From Rhodopirellula bahusiensis (GTDB lineage: Bacteria; Planctomycetota; Planctomycetia; Pirellulales; Pirellulaceae): 64,000 bases of DNA. The DNA lies in assembly GCF_002727185.1 (NCBI RefSeq), contig NZ_NIZW01000012.1, forward strand, positions 1 to 64,000. The letters run 5' to 3'. Made by a program: the position numbers and the translations under genes. The stretch's first letter is position 1. Each line of letters begins with the position of its first letter. The notes under the pieces were generated by a model, which saw nothing but the letters and a program-made list of their open reading frames with translations, ran no database searches and was not told the DNA's origin. This document shows, in pieces, positions 55,721 to 64,000 of this stretch.

Positions 55721-55743
<23 letters not shown>
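54454..55743 (+). CDS. Alkaline-phosphatase-superfamily phosphodiesterase
   Basis: 429 residues from a GTG at 54454. It resembles the type I phosphodiesterase/nucleotide pyrophosphatase group: SPVPAVTCTSQATMLTGLAP (the Thr nucleophile region), RDHGVVGNGWLYRD, YLPHLDYDFQRLPDH (metal ligands D and H) and VVVSEYGLVPVD, GSHGVLPAHHSDGPL (the final metal His). No signal peptide is seen, so it is cytoplasmic. Substrate unknown; such enzymes often act on sugar-nucleotide or phosphonate esters. The last residues (LLAPSS) are encoded in a heptamer tandem repeat, and the stop TAG falls inside it. Confidence 0.85.
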
Positions 55744-55848
<105 letters not shown>

Positions 55849-55911
55849 TTTTCGATGGCGAGTTACGAGCACCGGTCTGCGACCTGAGCATGAGCACGAT
55901 TGGGGCGTAAC
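55849..55911. repeat. Direct repeat copy 1 beside the four-helix-bundle gene
   Basis: About 62 bases nearly identical to the sequence at 56378-56439; the longest shared core is GAGCACCGGTCTGCGACCTG. Differences are a few substitutions and one extra T. The copy contains the same CGAGCAC motif as the hexamer array. Confidence 0.9.
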
Positions 55912-55931
55912 TCATTGCAAACGAAACGGGA

Positions 55932-56324
55932 TCAAATGTCGTTGTCCGCGCCATCTTCAGACACTTCGCCGAACTTCATCGCCATTCGGGTAAGCATCGC
56001 GACGACACGAACGAGTGAAAGCTTGAGTTCCTTGCTACGAATGGATGTCATGCCACCGGTTGCGACCAAAACATCCTGGATTGCTGAACACTCCAGCGCC
56101 GAACCGCGGGCAATGTCAAGAAACCGAGCTCGATCCCGCAAGCTTCGCTTTCCGTTTCCTTCCGCAATGTTCAACGGAATGGACTGGGCCGCCCGCAACC
56201 ACTGATCGCGAGCATGACGATGCAGCCCGCTCAGTGAATCAGAGACCAAGAAAGCCGAAGAAACATACTCAACTGCCACCCGGTAGACATCCAGTCGCTC
56301 GTGATCGAATTGTGGTTCCCCCAT
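55932..56324 (-). CDS. Four-helix-bundle protein (23S rRNA IVS-type family)
   Basis: 130 residues. The family signature is clear: FDHERLDVYRVAVEYVSSA, LRAAQSIPLNIAEGNGKRS (the conserved A.S.P.NIAEG), RFLDIARGSALECSAIQDVL and a helical C-terminus. Proteins of this family are encoded within intervening sequences of some rRNA genes and as free-standing genes in many environmental bacteria; their role is unknown. Here it lies wholly between two ~62-bp direct repeats, so the pair may be a small mobile cassette. Confidence 0.88.
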   Translation of the reverse strand: MGEPQFDHERLDVYRVAVEYVSSAFLVSDSLSGLHRHARDQWLRAAQSIPLNIAEGNGKRSLRDRARFLDIARGSALECSAIQDVLVATGGMTSIRSKELKLSLVRVVAMLTRMAMKFGEVSEDGADNDI

Positions 56325-56377
56325 CGAAGTGCCTCGCCTTTCCAGAAAGAATCAGAACAAATCGACCGACGTTCGCC

Positions 56378-56439
56378 TTTTCGATGACGAGTACGAGCAC
56401 CGGTCTGCGACCTGAGCACGAGCACGGCTGGGGCTTAAC
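56378..56439. repeat. Direct repeat copy 2 beside the four-helix-bundle gene
   Basis: Near-identical to 55849-55911 in the same orientation. It ends seven bases before the stop of dusB. The two copies are 529 bases apart (start to start). Confidence 0.9.
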
Positions 56440-56445
56440 AGTCTG

Positions 56446-57543
56446 CTAGGAACCCGCGGCACTCGAAACACTCTCGGCTTCCTGCTTCTCGTCTCGCGGG
56501 TCGTGCAGCGGGAAATACTCTTCCACGACCGAGTGAAACTCTTCCGGCGTCGAAACCTTGGCCACATGAGTCCGAAAGTAACGGGCGCCGTGTTTTCCTT
56601 GGGCGTAACAACACGCGTATTTGCGCATCAGCACGGTTCCTTTTTCGTCGCCAAAGCGATCCACGACCAATTGGTAATGCTTGAGCATCACATCGCGTTG
56701 CTCGGGTAGCGTCGGTTCGGGCGGAATCGGCTCACCACGCAACGCCGCGGCAGCTTGCGAAAACAACCAAGGCCGGCCAAGACACGCGCGAGCGATCATG
56801 ACCGCATCAACGTCGTACTGATCGAACGCTGCCACGACTTTCTCGGCGCTGTCCAGATCGCCGTTCCCGATCAGCGGAATGTTGCGCAGGTGCGATTTGA
56901 TTTCGCTGATCCGTTCCCAGTCCGCGTTGCCGCGAAACATGTCCGCCGCCGTTCGCCCATGAACGGTAAGAGCCGCCGCGCCAGCTTCCTCGACGACATG
57001 TGCAATCTCGTTGCAATTGATGTTTTCGCGACTGCATCCCAAGCGGATTTTCGCTGTCACCGGCGTCGGAGCACACACTTCCACCAATCGGGAAATAATC
57101 GCGTGCATCCGATTGGGTTCTCGCAGCAGGTAGCTTCCACTGTGAGCCTTCTCGGTGACTTGCCGAACGGGGCACCCAAAGTTGATATCCACCACGCTGA
57201 CGCGGTATTCCTCGGCCAATCGTCGCCCGACCTTGGCCATGGTCTCGGGATCATTGTCCCAAATTTGAACCGCCAGCGGCCGGGGTTCATCCGCCACCCC
57301 CCACAATCGATCGGGGTGTTCGGCTTCATTTTCGTCCAGCCAAACGAATCCACGAGCGTTGACCATTTCGGTCGCCAGCAGCCCCGCACCGCCGAATTGA
57401 CGTACAATGTGTCGAAACGCAGCGTTGGTGAACCCAGCCATGGGCGCCTGCAAAATCGGCGGGTCAATGACCAAATCACCAATCCGAAGCGGCGGCACGG
57501 TTCGCTTGGGGGCGGAATCTGGCGTGGCGTCTTTCTCAATCAT
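56446..57543 (-). CDS. dusB: tRNA-dihydrouridine synthase B
   Basis: 365 residues. It reduces uridine to dihydrouridine in the tRNA D-loop using FMN. Motifs visible: LQAPMAGFTNAAFRHIV (start of the TIM barrel), VVDINFGCPVRQVTEKAHSG with the active-site Cys124, PVTAKIRLG, ALTVHGRTAADMF, PLIGNGDLDSAEK and VMIARACLGRPWLF. The length is near normal for the family. It is divergent from the glycosyltransferase gene, about 80 bases apart, and its 3' end abuts the direct-repeat copy. Confidence 0.95.
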   Translation of the reverse strand: MIEKDATPDSAPKRTVPPLRIGDLVIDPPILQAPMAGFTNAAFRHIVRQFGGAGLLATEMVNARGFVWLDENEAEHPDRLWGVADEPRPLAVQIWDNDPETMAKVGRRLAEEYRVSVVDINFGCPVRQVTEKAHSGSYLLREPNRMHAIISRLVEVCAPTPVTAKIRLGCSRENINCNEIAHVVEEAGAAALTVHGRTAADMFRGNADWERISEIKSHLRNIPLIGNGDLDSAEKVVAAFDQYDVDAVMIARACLGRPWLFSQAAAALRGEPIPPEPTLPEQRDVMLKHYQLVVDRFGDEKGTVLMRKYACCYAQGKHGARYFRTHVAKVSTPEEFHSVVEEYFPLHDPRDEKQEAESVSSAAGS

Positions 57544-57620
57544 TCGACGGTCGATTTTCGCGGCGGTTTGTTTTCAACTCAGTTTATCGTCGCTAGGCAA
57601 AATTGGCGAATCGCCCGTTT

Positions 57621-58994
57621 ATGAATTCAAAGCCTCTTCGCGTCGGCCTGGTTGCCTGGCACGCTCTGCCAGCCATCGTCCCACCTGCTGCGCCCACACA
57701 AACCGCTTTCGATCCCGCTAGCGATTCGGGCTCAAAACAGCCCACCTCGATACGATTTGGCGAGACCTTCGGCGGTCTCGAAACCGCGATGTGGACATTG
57801 GCACGTCACCTCGCCAACCAAACCGATATCCAGCCAATTTGCTTCCTCGAAACCGACAGCCCTCAAAACGGCTCAACTCCCTGGCCCAAGGAAATCGAAG
57901 GCGTCAAGCTCGACATCAGTGTCAATCGTTTCCGAGCGATTCGCCACGCGGTGGGAGAATGCATCGACACCGAATCCAAACGCTTTCGGCGTTTCTCGCC
58001 TCACTTGCTTTGGCAACTGCCACTTCTGGCGGTGACACGGCCCTTTCGATCCCGCGATCCCATTGATAAAGAACCAGATCCTCGCTTGATTGGAAAATCA
58101 ATCGACGCCTGGATCTCATTTGGCGTCAGCTCTTCCAGCTCACGCGTGGTTGCGACAGGAGCAACGGAGCAAACCCCAAGTTTCGTCTGCGTTCGCTCCA
58201 ACGCAGGGCTGGAAGACGGCCTGGCAACCGAAGTGGAATACCGGAACGAATGCGGTGAATCATCGTCTGCACGACGATTTGCTTTGCTGCAATCGGACCA
58301 TGTTGTCTGTCAAAGCCAATGGCAACTCGATCGACTGAAGCAAGCCTTTGATCGAGACGGTCTGCTCGCACGCAATCCAATCCTTCGCGAAGAATGGCAG
58401 CCACCGTTTCCGACACCTGCCCCCGCCTCCTTCACTCAGCCATTCGACATTCTTTGGATCGGTCGGTACGACGATTTCCACAAACGCCCGCTCATCATGC
58501 TGGAAGCGGCCAGAAAGCTACCGCACCTATCATTCAAGATGATCGCCAACCCGTTTGATTCAGAGATCGAAGCGCGTGTTCGCCGCGAAGCTCCCGAGAA
58601 CGTTGAGCTGATCGACCGCGTCCGCTTCGCCGAGATGCCCGCTGTGTTCGCAGCGGCAAAGCTGTTCGTGTCGACCGGAAGCCGAGAGCACGAGGGATTC
58701 CCCAATGTCTTGCTGCAAGCGGCAGCTTCTCACACACCGATCGTTTCGCTGTCGGACCACGACAATTTTCTATCGCGATCGGGGGCCGGATTGGGGTGCG
58801 ACGAGTCAGTCGACAAGCTGACACGAAACATCCAAGCACAGCTTCGACACGATGCAATTCAGTGGGCTCAAGTGGATGAATACCTGGACCAGTATCACAA
58901 CGCAGATCAGATAGCATCCGAATTCGCAAACTGGGTGCGTCACGCGGTCGCAAACGAACCCATCTCACCGACGAATCCCGAGGAAGAACACTGA
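57621..58994 (+). CDS. Glycosyltransferase, GT4-like
   Basis: 457 residues from the ATG at 57621; an in-frame TTG at 57603 is less likely. The N-terminal Rossmann half begins RVGLVAWHALPAIV and contains FGETFGGLETAMWTLARHL, where the Gly-Gly loop typical of GT-B enzymes sits. The C-terminal half has FDILWIGRYDDFHKRPLIML, then SFKMIANPFDSEI, and the donor-binding STGSREHEGFPNVLLQAAAS with the EX7E-type Glu. It would transfer a sugar from a nucleotide donor; the acceptor is unknown. No signal peptide, so it is cytoplasmic or membrane-associated. Confidence 0.9.
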   Translation: MNSKPLRVGLVAWHALPAIVPPAAPTQTAFDPASDSGSKQPTSIRFGETFGGLETAMWTLARHLANQTDIQPICFLETDSPQNGSTPWPKEIEGVKLDISVNRFRAIRHAVGECIDTESKRFRRFSPHLLWQLPLLAVTRPFRSRDPIDKEPDPRLIGKSIDAWISFGVSSSSSRVVATGATEQTPSFVCVRSNAGLEDGLATEVEYRNECGESSSARRFALLQSDHVVCQSQWQLDRLKQAFDRDGLLARNPILREEWQPPFPTPAPASFTQPFDILWIGRYDDFHKRPLIMLEAARKLPHLSFKMIANPFDSEIEARVRREAPENVELIDRVRFAEMPAVFAAAKLFVSTGSREHEGFPNVLLQAAASHTPIVSLSDHDNFLSRSGAGLGCDESVDKLTRNIQAQLRHDAIQWAQVDEYLDQYHNADQIASEFANWVRHAVANEPISPTNPEEEH

Positions 58995-59019
58995 AGGCGT
59001 TCCTCGCTGCTTGGGGTTC

Positions 59020-60693
59020 TCACTGATCCACAAAGATGTGTTTTGGATTCACAGTGAGATACCAATCCATCCAAGCCCTTTCCGCCTTCCGAAGCTCGCC
59101 TTGGGTAGGCTTGTTAGGCATTTCGAAGCCTTCAAATTTTCGGCTGATAAACCGCAGCCCATCTCTCGCGTAACGACGAACTGAAAGGTCGGGGTCACTG
59201 AGGGCGTAAATCAGTGCAGGCACCACCCGCATCTCATCACTCTTGCCGAGCAATCGAGCGGCAACACGGCGAGCCTGATAGGACTGACTGCCTCGAACCA
59301 GCCGTTCCAACCGGTCCAGCTGAGCTCGCAGTTCCTTTGGATCCGTCGCCAACTGCATGTTCTCCGGCAACGACTTACCTTCGAGAGCTTCATTGCCATC
59401 GTCTTCGAGAGCCGAGAGCAAATCCAAAACCGACGCTCCAACAGGCTCTCCTTTGATCTGAGACCCTTCTCGGCGAATCTTGGTCGTGTCTTTTGGCAGG
59501 CCTTGCCCACCAGCCAAAGTACCGCTGCTGGCCGCCGCAATACTTCTCTGAGTACTCCGGATCAGAAACAAAATCGCGAAACAAGTTCCCGCAACCGACC
59601 CAGAGTGGTCATGGTCCTCAACACCCCAACCGCCCGACTTAGAATCTTGATAGCCGATTAGTTCGTCGACGCCCTGGTTGTACCAACTGGGACTCTCGTC
59701 GGGCTTCAAACCAAGTGCAATTTCCTTGAAGCTCTCGTAACGTTCCTGGGTGTACAGCTGATAGTAGTAGTAATCCTTTGCCTGCCGCTTGTACTCCTTG
59801 TTCGCCAAATATTGGTCGGAAGCCTTGATCGCACTGACGACCTTTTCGCTATTTACTGTGACTCCCTTGCGACGCTCGCTGTTGGCATCTGGAACGTACA
59901 ACTTCACGGCTTTCGGGGCCCCCGGAAAAGCGGACATATCCGACCGACTGGCATCCCCCCAAAGTCGCAGTGCATCACCCGCGATCAGAATGCTGCTGCC
60001 ACCCGCATACGCCATCGCCGGGTAGACATCCGTTTGCCGCATATTGGGCCGTCCTGCTCCTGGATCCTCTGCCTGATATGGCCAACCGCCGCCCGGGTCC
60101 TGAACCCGCAACAACCACTTTGCGCACGCCGCGACGCGTTTGTAATCCAGCGGAATCCCGGCATGATCCAGAGTCCAAATGGCGAGAACACCGTACTGCG
60201 TCTGTGAAATATCTCCGGTCTTGTGCCCGATGTAGCTGAAAGCGCCATTGGGGTACTGCAGCTCGTAGAGAAAACCCTGAAGCGTCTTCAGCTCCGACTT
60301 GTACTTTTCCTTGTCCACTTCCGCGAGCAACATGACGGCGACAGCGGTGGAGTACACCTCAAAACTGATGCCGGGCACGTTGCGTTTCCCGCTTCGGATC
60401 ACTCCCACCATCGTCCGGGCCGCAGCGATGCCTTGCTGGACCACGCGAGCACTGGCGTCATGCTTCACTTTGAAGTGCGTGTAAGCAACAAGTGCTCGCT
60501 CCCCCAACCCACCGGCAAATCCGGCCGTCCCGTAGAGATAGTCCTTTTGGTCCGCGTTCTCCAGGTAGACCAACCCTCGGTCAACCATCCCCACAACCTG
60601 CGTATCAAACGGGGTGTAGGCGGAAGCAGAGTTCGCTTGAAGGCACATCGCAGCGAGACTTGCGAATGACCATAGAACAGTCCTGAGTATCAT
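59020..60693 (-). CDS. Secreted prenyltransferase/squalene-cyclase-fold protein with HEAT-like tail
   Basis: 557 residues with a signal peptide (MILRTVLWSFASLAAMCLQ up to NSASA). The first 350 residues are repeats of the (alpha/alpha)6 toroid type: ALVAYTHFKVKHDAS, SQTQYGVLAIWTLDHAGI, AACAKWLLRVQDPGGGWPY and QDSKSGGWGVEDHDHSGSV. The QxxxGGW motif is the squalene-cyclase repeat signature, but the DxDD or zinc catalytic residues are not evident, so enzymatic activity is doubtful. The C-terminal 130 residues contain one or two HEAT repeats (ARRVAARLLGKSDEMRVVP, ALIYALSDPDLSVRRYAR). Planctomycetes have many such secreted proteins; function unknown. Confidence 0.82.
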   Translation of the reverse strand: MILRTVLWSFASLAAMCLQANSASAYTPFDTQVVGMVDRGLVYLENADQKDYLYGTAGFAGGLGERALVAYTHFKVKHDASARVVQQGIAAARTMVGVIRSGKRNVPGISFEVYSTAVAVMLLAEVDKEKYKSELKTLQGFLYELQYPNGAFSYIGHKTGDISQTQYGVLAIWTLDHAGIPLDYKRVAACAKWLLRVQDPGGGWPYQAEDPGAGRPNMRQTDVYPAMAYAGGSSILIAGDALRLWGDASRSDMSAFPGAPKAVKLYVPDANSERRKGVTVNSEKVVSAIKASDQYLANKEYKRQAKDYYYYQLYTQERYESFKEIALGLKPDESPSWYNQGVDELIGYQDSKSGGWGVEDHDHSGSVAGTCFAILFLIRSTQRSIAAASSGTLAGGQGLPKDTTKIRREGSQIKGEPVGASVLDLLSALEDDGNEALEGKSLPENMQLATDPKELRAQLDRLERLVRGSQSYQARRVAARLLGKSDEMRVVPALIYALSDPDLSVRRYARDGLRFISRKFEGFEMPNKPTQGELRKAERAWMDWYLTVNPKHIFVDQ

Positions 60694-61037
60694 CTAAAGC
60701 CTTTGAGCGTTCGTGTGGTCGCAGACGATTGACTTGATCCTCCCCCACCCCAATCTTGAGCAAGGAGATCATTTTCCAACTTGGCCGACAAGCGCAGGCT
60801 CCACATACGTTCGATGTGCCCGCAGAGCCGTTGAAAAGTGGACCGAGTGAGTTTCACCAAGACTCGGAGTATAACGTACCAGCGTCATTTTCCGCAACGA
60901 AAAGCGTGCTTTTCTCGTGGCAGTGGGGTTTCTCTGAGACCTATCCCTGCCACAAATCCTGAGGTGAGGCGGATCAGTTCCCGCCGAACTGTCATCCAGC
61001 CTCCTTTGACCTCCCACACCGAACGGCGAAGACCGAA
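60694..61037. other. 344-base gene-free divergent region
   Basis: Between the minus-strand prenyltransferase-fold gene and the plus-strand membrane protein; both promoters should be here. I see no recognisable gene, RNA or repeat. Confidence 0.55.
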
Positions 61038-63383
61038 TTGAAAGGAAACCGCATTTTGCGAAATGAACAAAGGGATGGTCGAGTTCCTTCGTTTCCGTGG
61101 ATATCGCTCGCGACCGCCGTTCTGGCGATTGCTTCAGGCCTGCTCTGGTTGGTTCCCATCGAGATCATCGTGGATGCCATTTCCATCGGCGACGGAGAGT
61201 CCGCTCGGGTCCTGGCCAGCAAAATACGACAACTGCTTCTTCCTGGCTGTGCGATCGGACTGGTCGTTTCAGCGATGTCATGGACACTTCGATCCCGAGC
61301 GGAGGCGTTTTATCAGCACCGATTGCGTGCCTGGTTCGACGGGAGCATCGATGACCAGCCCGCAAATCAGTCGATCGCGAGTTTGTCACGATCAGAGCAC
61401 CTTTTCTGGGCCCTGTGGAGCATTGCATCGGTTTTGGCGTACGACTGGCGAACTTTGTTTTGGGGATACTTCGAGAGCGACGACTATTTCATGGTCGGGG
61501 TCGCTCGCGACGGAAATTTCCCTGGTTCTTTGTTGTCAACTCACAACGACCACGTGCTCCCGCTGCTCCGCTTGGAGTATTCGTTCCTGTACGAAATATT
61601 TGCAACCAATCCCTTTGCATACAACCTTGGAGTCCTCCTTTCTTTCTCACTGATGCTCTACTCGGGCTGCATCCTTCTTCGAGAGTGCACCCTCAATCGA
61701 ATCAGCACGTTTGTATTTCTATTCCTGTGCATCAACTGGTCCCTGTGGGGAGAGTTCACCGCAGGTTCTTATATCCTCCAGAAGTACATGCAAATCACCA
61801 CCTGCGGTTTGCTGGGATGTTGGTCATGGATACGTTGGGAGAAAACTCAACGAAGAAGCTACTTCGCCGGCTGTGTGTTGGCAGTGCTGGTGGCTTGCCT
61901 CATGAATCCGAGTGGCTACTGGGTGCCATGTGCCGTCCTGGTATTTGCTGCGATGAGGTTGCTGTCACGCCCCGGTTCAAATTCGATTCGTGAGACATTC
62001 CGGGATGGCCGAGCGATTGCCTTCGCCGTCATCGGCGTTGTCGCGATTTCGATGGCGGTGTACCGCTTCGCATATTCGCTCCCCGGGAACGATGAGTTCT
62101 TAACGCTGACGGATGAACCGCTCACGCTCACCGGGTTTGCCCAGCAATTTTTTCTGTTTGTGTCGACGTTGATCGTCACCGTTTGTTTTCCGCTTCCTCA
62201 CCACGTCGACAAAGTTGGTTTGCTGCTACCGTTCTTGCTTTCGGTCTCGGTCGCAGCGGCAGCGATCTTCATTTGTAGTTCCCGAGCTCTGACGCGAGAA
62301 TTGAAAGCCACCACCCTGGCAATCATTTTGATCATGCTTGGAATCATCACCATGGTGTGTTTAGGTCGCCCAATTCCAGGCTTCGATTATATCGTCGCGG
62401 CAAAATACCTCGGTCCTGCGTACGTCTGGCTGTGTCTGACCGCGAGTTTTTGTGTCCAAGGTTTCTGGAATGCAACTTCCTCCAACAACCGCTTGCATTG
62501 GCGACTGACTCAGACGCTCGTCGGCTTCCTTGCCATTGCTCTCCTAGGGCATGGTGCGGTTGAACTAGGGGCTCGCGCTGAATTGCCATTCCTGGACCGC
62601 GATGTAAGTCGAAACGGCAAACTTCGCGAACAAATTCGGGAACGCCGGGCTGTCGGTCGGTTGAGAGACGAGGTGATTTCCCCCTTGGAGCAGGATTCGC
62701 CCGAAGACCTGCGTCTTCCGAACCTTTCCGGAGATGCGATCGCTCATGCACTTCCAGAACTTGCCTTTCCATGGGGAGAGCGCCCCTCGCTGCGAATGCT
62801 GGTGCCACTCCTTGAATCCCGTCCTCGTAGCATCGTTTGCGTACCGCTCGAGAACGATCCATCTCTGAAAATTCGCGACTCGATCTCTCCATCCTTTATC
62901 AAGCTCCTGCACACCAACGACCTCTTGCGAGAAATCGCGTTTACACCGTTGGAGATCGAATCCCGAAGCGTGAATGCTTCCGACGATGACGTTGCTTCGG
63001 ACGTGAAGAGACAATCTCCAGATCAATCCCAACCGTTGAAGATCGTGTCTACGGATGAATCTTTGATGCTTCAGTCACCGAGCGGTTCCTGGGACCCGAC
63101 TCGCTATCCGAACCTTCGATTACGAGTCCTCGGCCGCGAATCACTGAGCCTTCGTCTGGTCGTGCATGGCGAATTTGACACACGAGTTCACCACCAATTT
63201 TCGGTCGACCCCGCATCAGAACCGCAGATCGATTTGGCTTTATCAACACTACTGGAATACAGTTGCAGCAAAAACATTGCGTCTCTTGAATTGGCAGGAG
63301 CGGACCTTGGCAAACTAGCCTTGCAAAAAGCCTCGCTAGTTTCTGATCAGCGAGATATTTCCCCCGCGGATCAATCTCAATGA
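61038..63383 (+). CDS. Polytopic membrane protein, glycosyltransferase-39-like
   Basis: 781 residues from a TTG at 61038 (no in-frame ATG precedes the first membrane helix). About 12 membrane helices (PWISLATAVLAIASGLLWLV, LLLPGCAIGLVVSAMSWTL, and further). The first large loop contains FESDDYFMVGVARDG, with the acidic pair that resembles the catalytic Asp-containing loop 1 of GT-C / PMT-type glycosyltransferases, then HNDHVLPLLRLEYSF. A soluble C-terminal domain of about 250 residues follows. It may be a lipid-linked sugar transferase. Its stop overlaps the next gene's start (ATGA). Confidence 0.75.
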   Translation: MKGNRILRNEQRDGRVPSFPWISLATAVLAIASGLLWLVPIEIIVDAISIGDGESARVLASKIRQLLLPGCAIGLVVSAMSWTLRSRAEAFYQHRLRAWFDGSIDDQPANQSIASLSRSEHLFWALWSIASVLAYDWRTLFWGYFESDDYFMVGVARDGNFPGSLLSTHNDHVLPLLRLEYSFLYEIFATNPFAYNLGVLLSFSLMLYSGCILLRECTLNRISTFVFLFLCINWSLWGEFTAGSYILQKYMQITTCGLLGCWSWIRWEKTQRRSYFAGCVLAVLVACLMNPSGYWVPCAVLVFAAMRLLSRPGSNSIRETFRDGRAIAFAVIGVVAISMAVYRFAYSLPGNDEFLTLTDEPLTLTGFAQQFFLFVSTLIVTVCFPLPHHVDKVGLLLPFLLSVSVAAAAIFICSSRALTRELKATTLAIILIMLGIITMVCLGRPIPGFDYIVAAKYLGPAYVWLCLTASFCVQGFWNATSSNNRLHWRLTQTLVGFLAIALLGHGAVELGARAELPFLDRDVSRNGKLREQIRERRAVGRLRDEVISPLEQDSPEDLRLPNLSGDAIAHALPELAFPWGERPSLRMLVPLLESRPRSIVCVPLENDPSLKIRDSISPSFIKLLHTNDLLREIAFTPLEIESRSVNASDDDVASDVKRQSPDQSQPLKIVSTDESLMLQSPSGSWDPTRYPNLRLRVLGRESLSLRLVVHGEFDTRVHHQFSVDPASEPQIDLALSTLLEYSCSKNIASLELAGADLGKLALQKASLVSDQRDISPADQSQ

Positions 63384-64000
63384 CTGCTAGCACGCCGCCA
63401 GAACAACGCTCTTGGCCGCGCCGGGTGTTGAATCGAATGGAGGTCGACCGAGCGACTTTCTATGCTGTCGCAACACGGTACTGGCAATTCATATCTGGTC
63501 CCGTAACGCTTTGGCTGGTGGTTCAATTTTTCTCACCCGAAGTGCAGGGGTTTTACGTCACGTTTTGGTCGGTGATTGGACTGCAGATGTTCTTCGAACT
63601 CGCTTTCCCACAGACCATTGTCACAATGACCAGTCATTTATGGAGCCAACTGGATTTGGATGGACGTCTGAGTTTGGTGGGCGAGGCTGATGCGATCTCG
63701 AAGCTTACGCACCTGATGCGTATTTCGGTGGTGGTTCAGGTGCTGCTCGCGTCGCTATTTGCCATCATTGCCAGCGGTTTTGGCTTATGGTTTTTCGCGG
63801 ATGACCCCTCCGCGGATTCACTCACGTGGCGTGCGCCGTGGTTGACCTTGGTGGGTCTCTCTTCCGTTGCGTTTGCCTTGATTCCGTTTTTGGCGGTGCT
63901 AGAAGGATGCGACCAAGTTCGTGAAATTCACAAGCTGAACTTGGTGCGAGGAATTGCGGGGAGTCTTGTGGTTTGGATCGCGATTCCGCTTGGGGCAGCA
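63380..64000 (+). CDS. Flippase / polysaccharide biosynthesis-like membrane protein (partial)
   Basis: The first 207 residues of a protein that runs off the window. It starts at an ATG overlapping the previous stop (ATGA). The translation begins MTASTPPEQRSWPRRVLNRM and continues with RYWQFISGPVTLWLVVQFFS, VIGLQMFFELAFPQTIVTM, VVVQVLLASLFAIIASGFG and PWLTLVGLSSVAFALIPFLA: membrane helices with the FSPEVQGFYVTFWS loop usual in Wzx/MATE-type flippases (compare xxGxYxxxxS). The coupling to a GT-C-like gene supports a surface-polysaccharide locus continuing beyond 64000. The family call is by pattern only. Confidence 0.7.
   Translation, partial: MTASTPPEQRSWPRRVLNRMEVDRATFYAVATRYWQFISGPVTLWLVVQFFSPEVQGFYVTFWSVIGLQMFFELAFPQTIVTMTSHLWSQLDLDGRLSLVGEADAISKLTHLMRISVVVQVLLASLFAIIASGFGLWFFADDPSADSLTWRAPWLTLVGLSSVAFALIPFLAVLEGCDQVREIHKLNLVRGIAGSLVVWIAIPLGAA

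Overview
The window looks like a marine planctomycete of the Rhodopirellula / Pirellulaceae type. Supporting this are a giant protein starting with the planctomycete LEPR-like motif (LEERILFDAA) and a DUF4347 domain, PQQ-propeller and ExbB/ExbD genes typical of the group, many secreted proteins of unknown function, a moderate GC content and loosely packed genes. This is inference from content only; no marker gene for firm taxonomy is present apart from ligA.

Region by region. 1-6430 is an accessory island: a type I restriction-modification locus (3' part of hsdM with no usable 5' end, then hsdS and hsdR overlapping by 4 bp) followed by two small genes and a 459-residue protein carrying the three palm motifs of a family A / T7-like single-subunit polymerase. 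6430-6903 is non-coding and holds a perfect 10-bp inverted repeat. 6904-10939 holds a secreted protein, a DUF2059-like protein, a degenerate trypsin-like lipoprotein and a zinc alcohol dehydrogenase. 11566-20140 is one co-directional cluster: a shortened SecA paralogue, a HlyD adaptor, a GAF-HlyD membrane adaptor, a PqqD-M50-HlyD polytopic protein and a TolC-like outer-membrane protein. It leads straight into a 4291-residue LEPR/DUF4347 surface protein (20673-33548) that has no recognisable signal peptide. I read this as a dedicated export system without an ABC or RND pump, together with its presumed substrate.

33621-41245 holds a large MscS-type channel, a PQQ-propeller protein, a small lipoprotein with a clear terminator, and NAD-dependent DNA ligase. 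41246-52239 (minus strand) is a tightly linked operon: a TonB/TolA-shaped membrane protein, ExbB, ExbD, a zinc-ribbon-ExbD fusion, a membrane-anchored PQQ propeller, a TPR plus family-5 solute-binding protein and a secreted protein. It looks like a proton-motive-force-driven envelope machine with unusual partners. A tRNA-Phe(GAA) follows at 52413-52485.

52609-58994 holds a sodium:alanine symporter, an alkaline-phosphatase-superfamily phosphodiesterase ending in a heptamer tandem repeat, a 15-copy hexamer repeat, a four-helix-bundle gene lying between ~62-bp direct repeats, dusB and a glycosyltransferase. 59020-64000 holds a secreted prenyltransferase-fold/HEAT protein and the start of what seems to be a polysaccharide locus: a polytopic membrane protein overlapping a flippase-like gene that runs off the end of the window.
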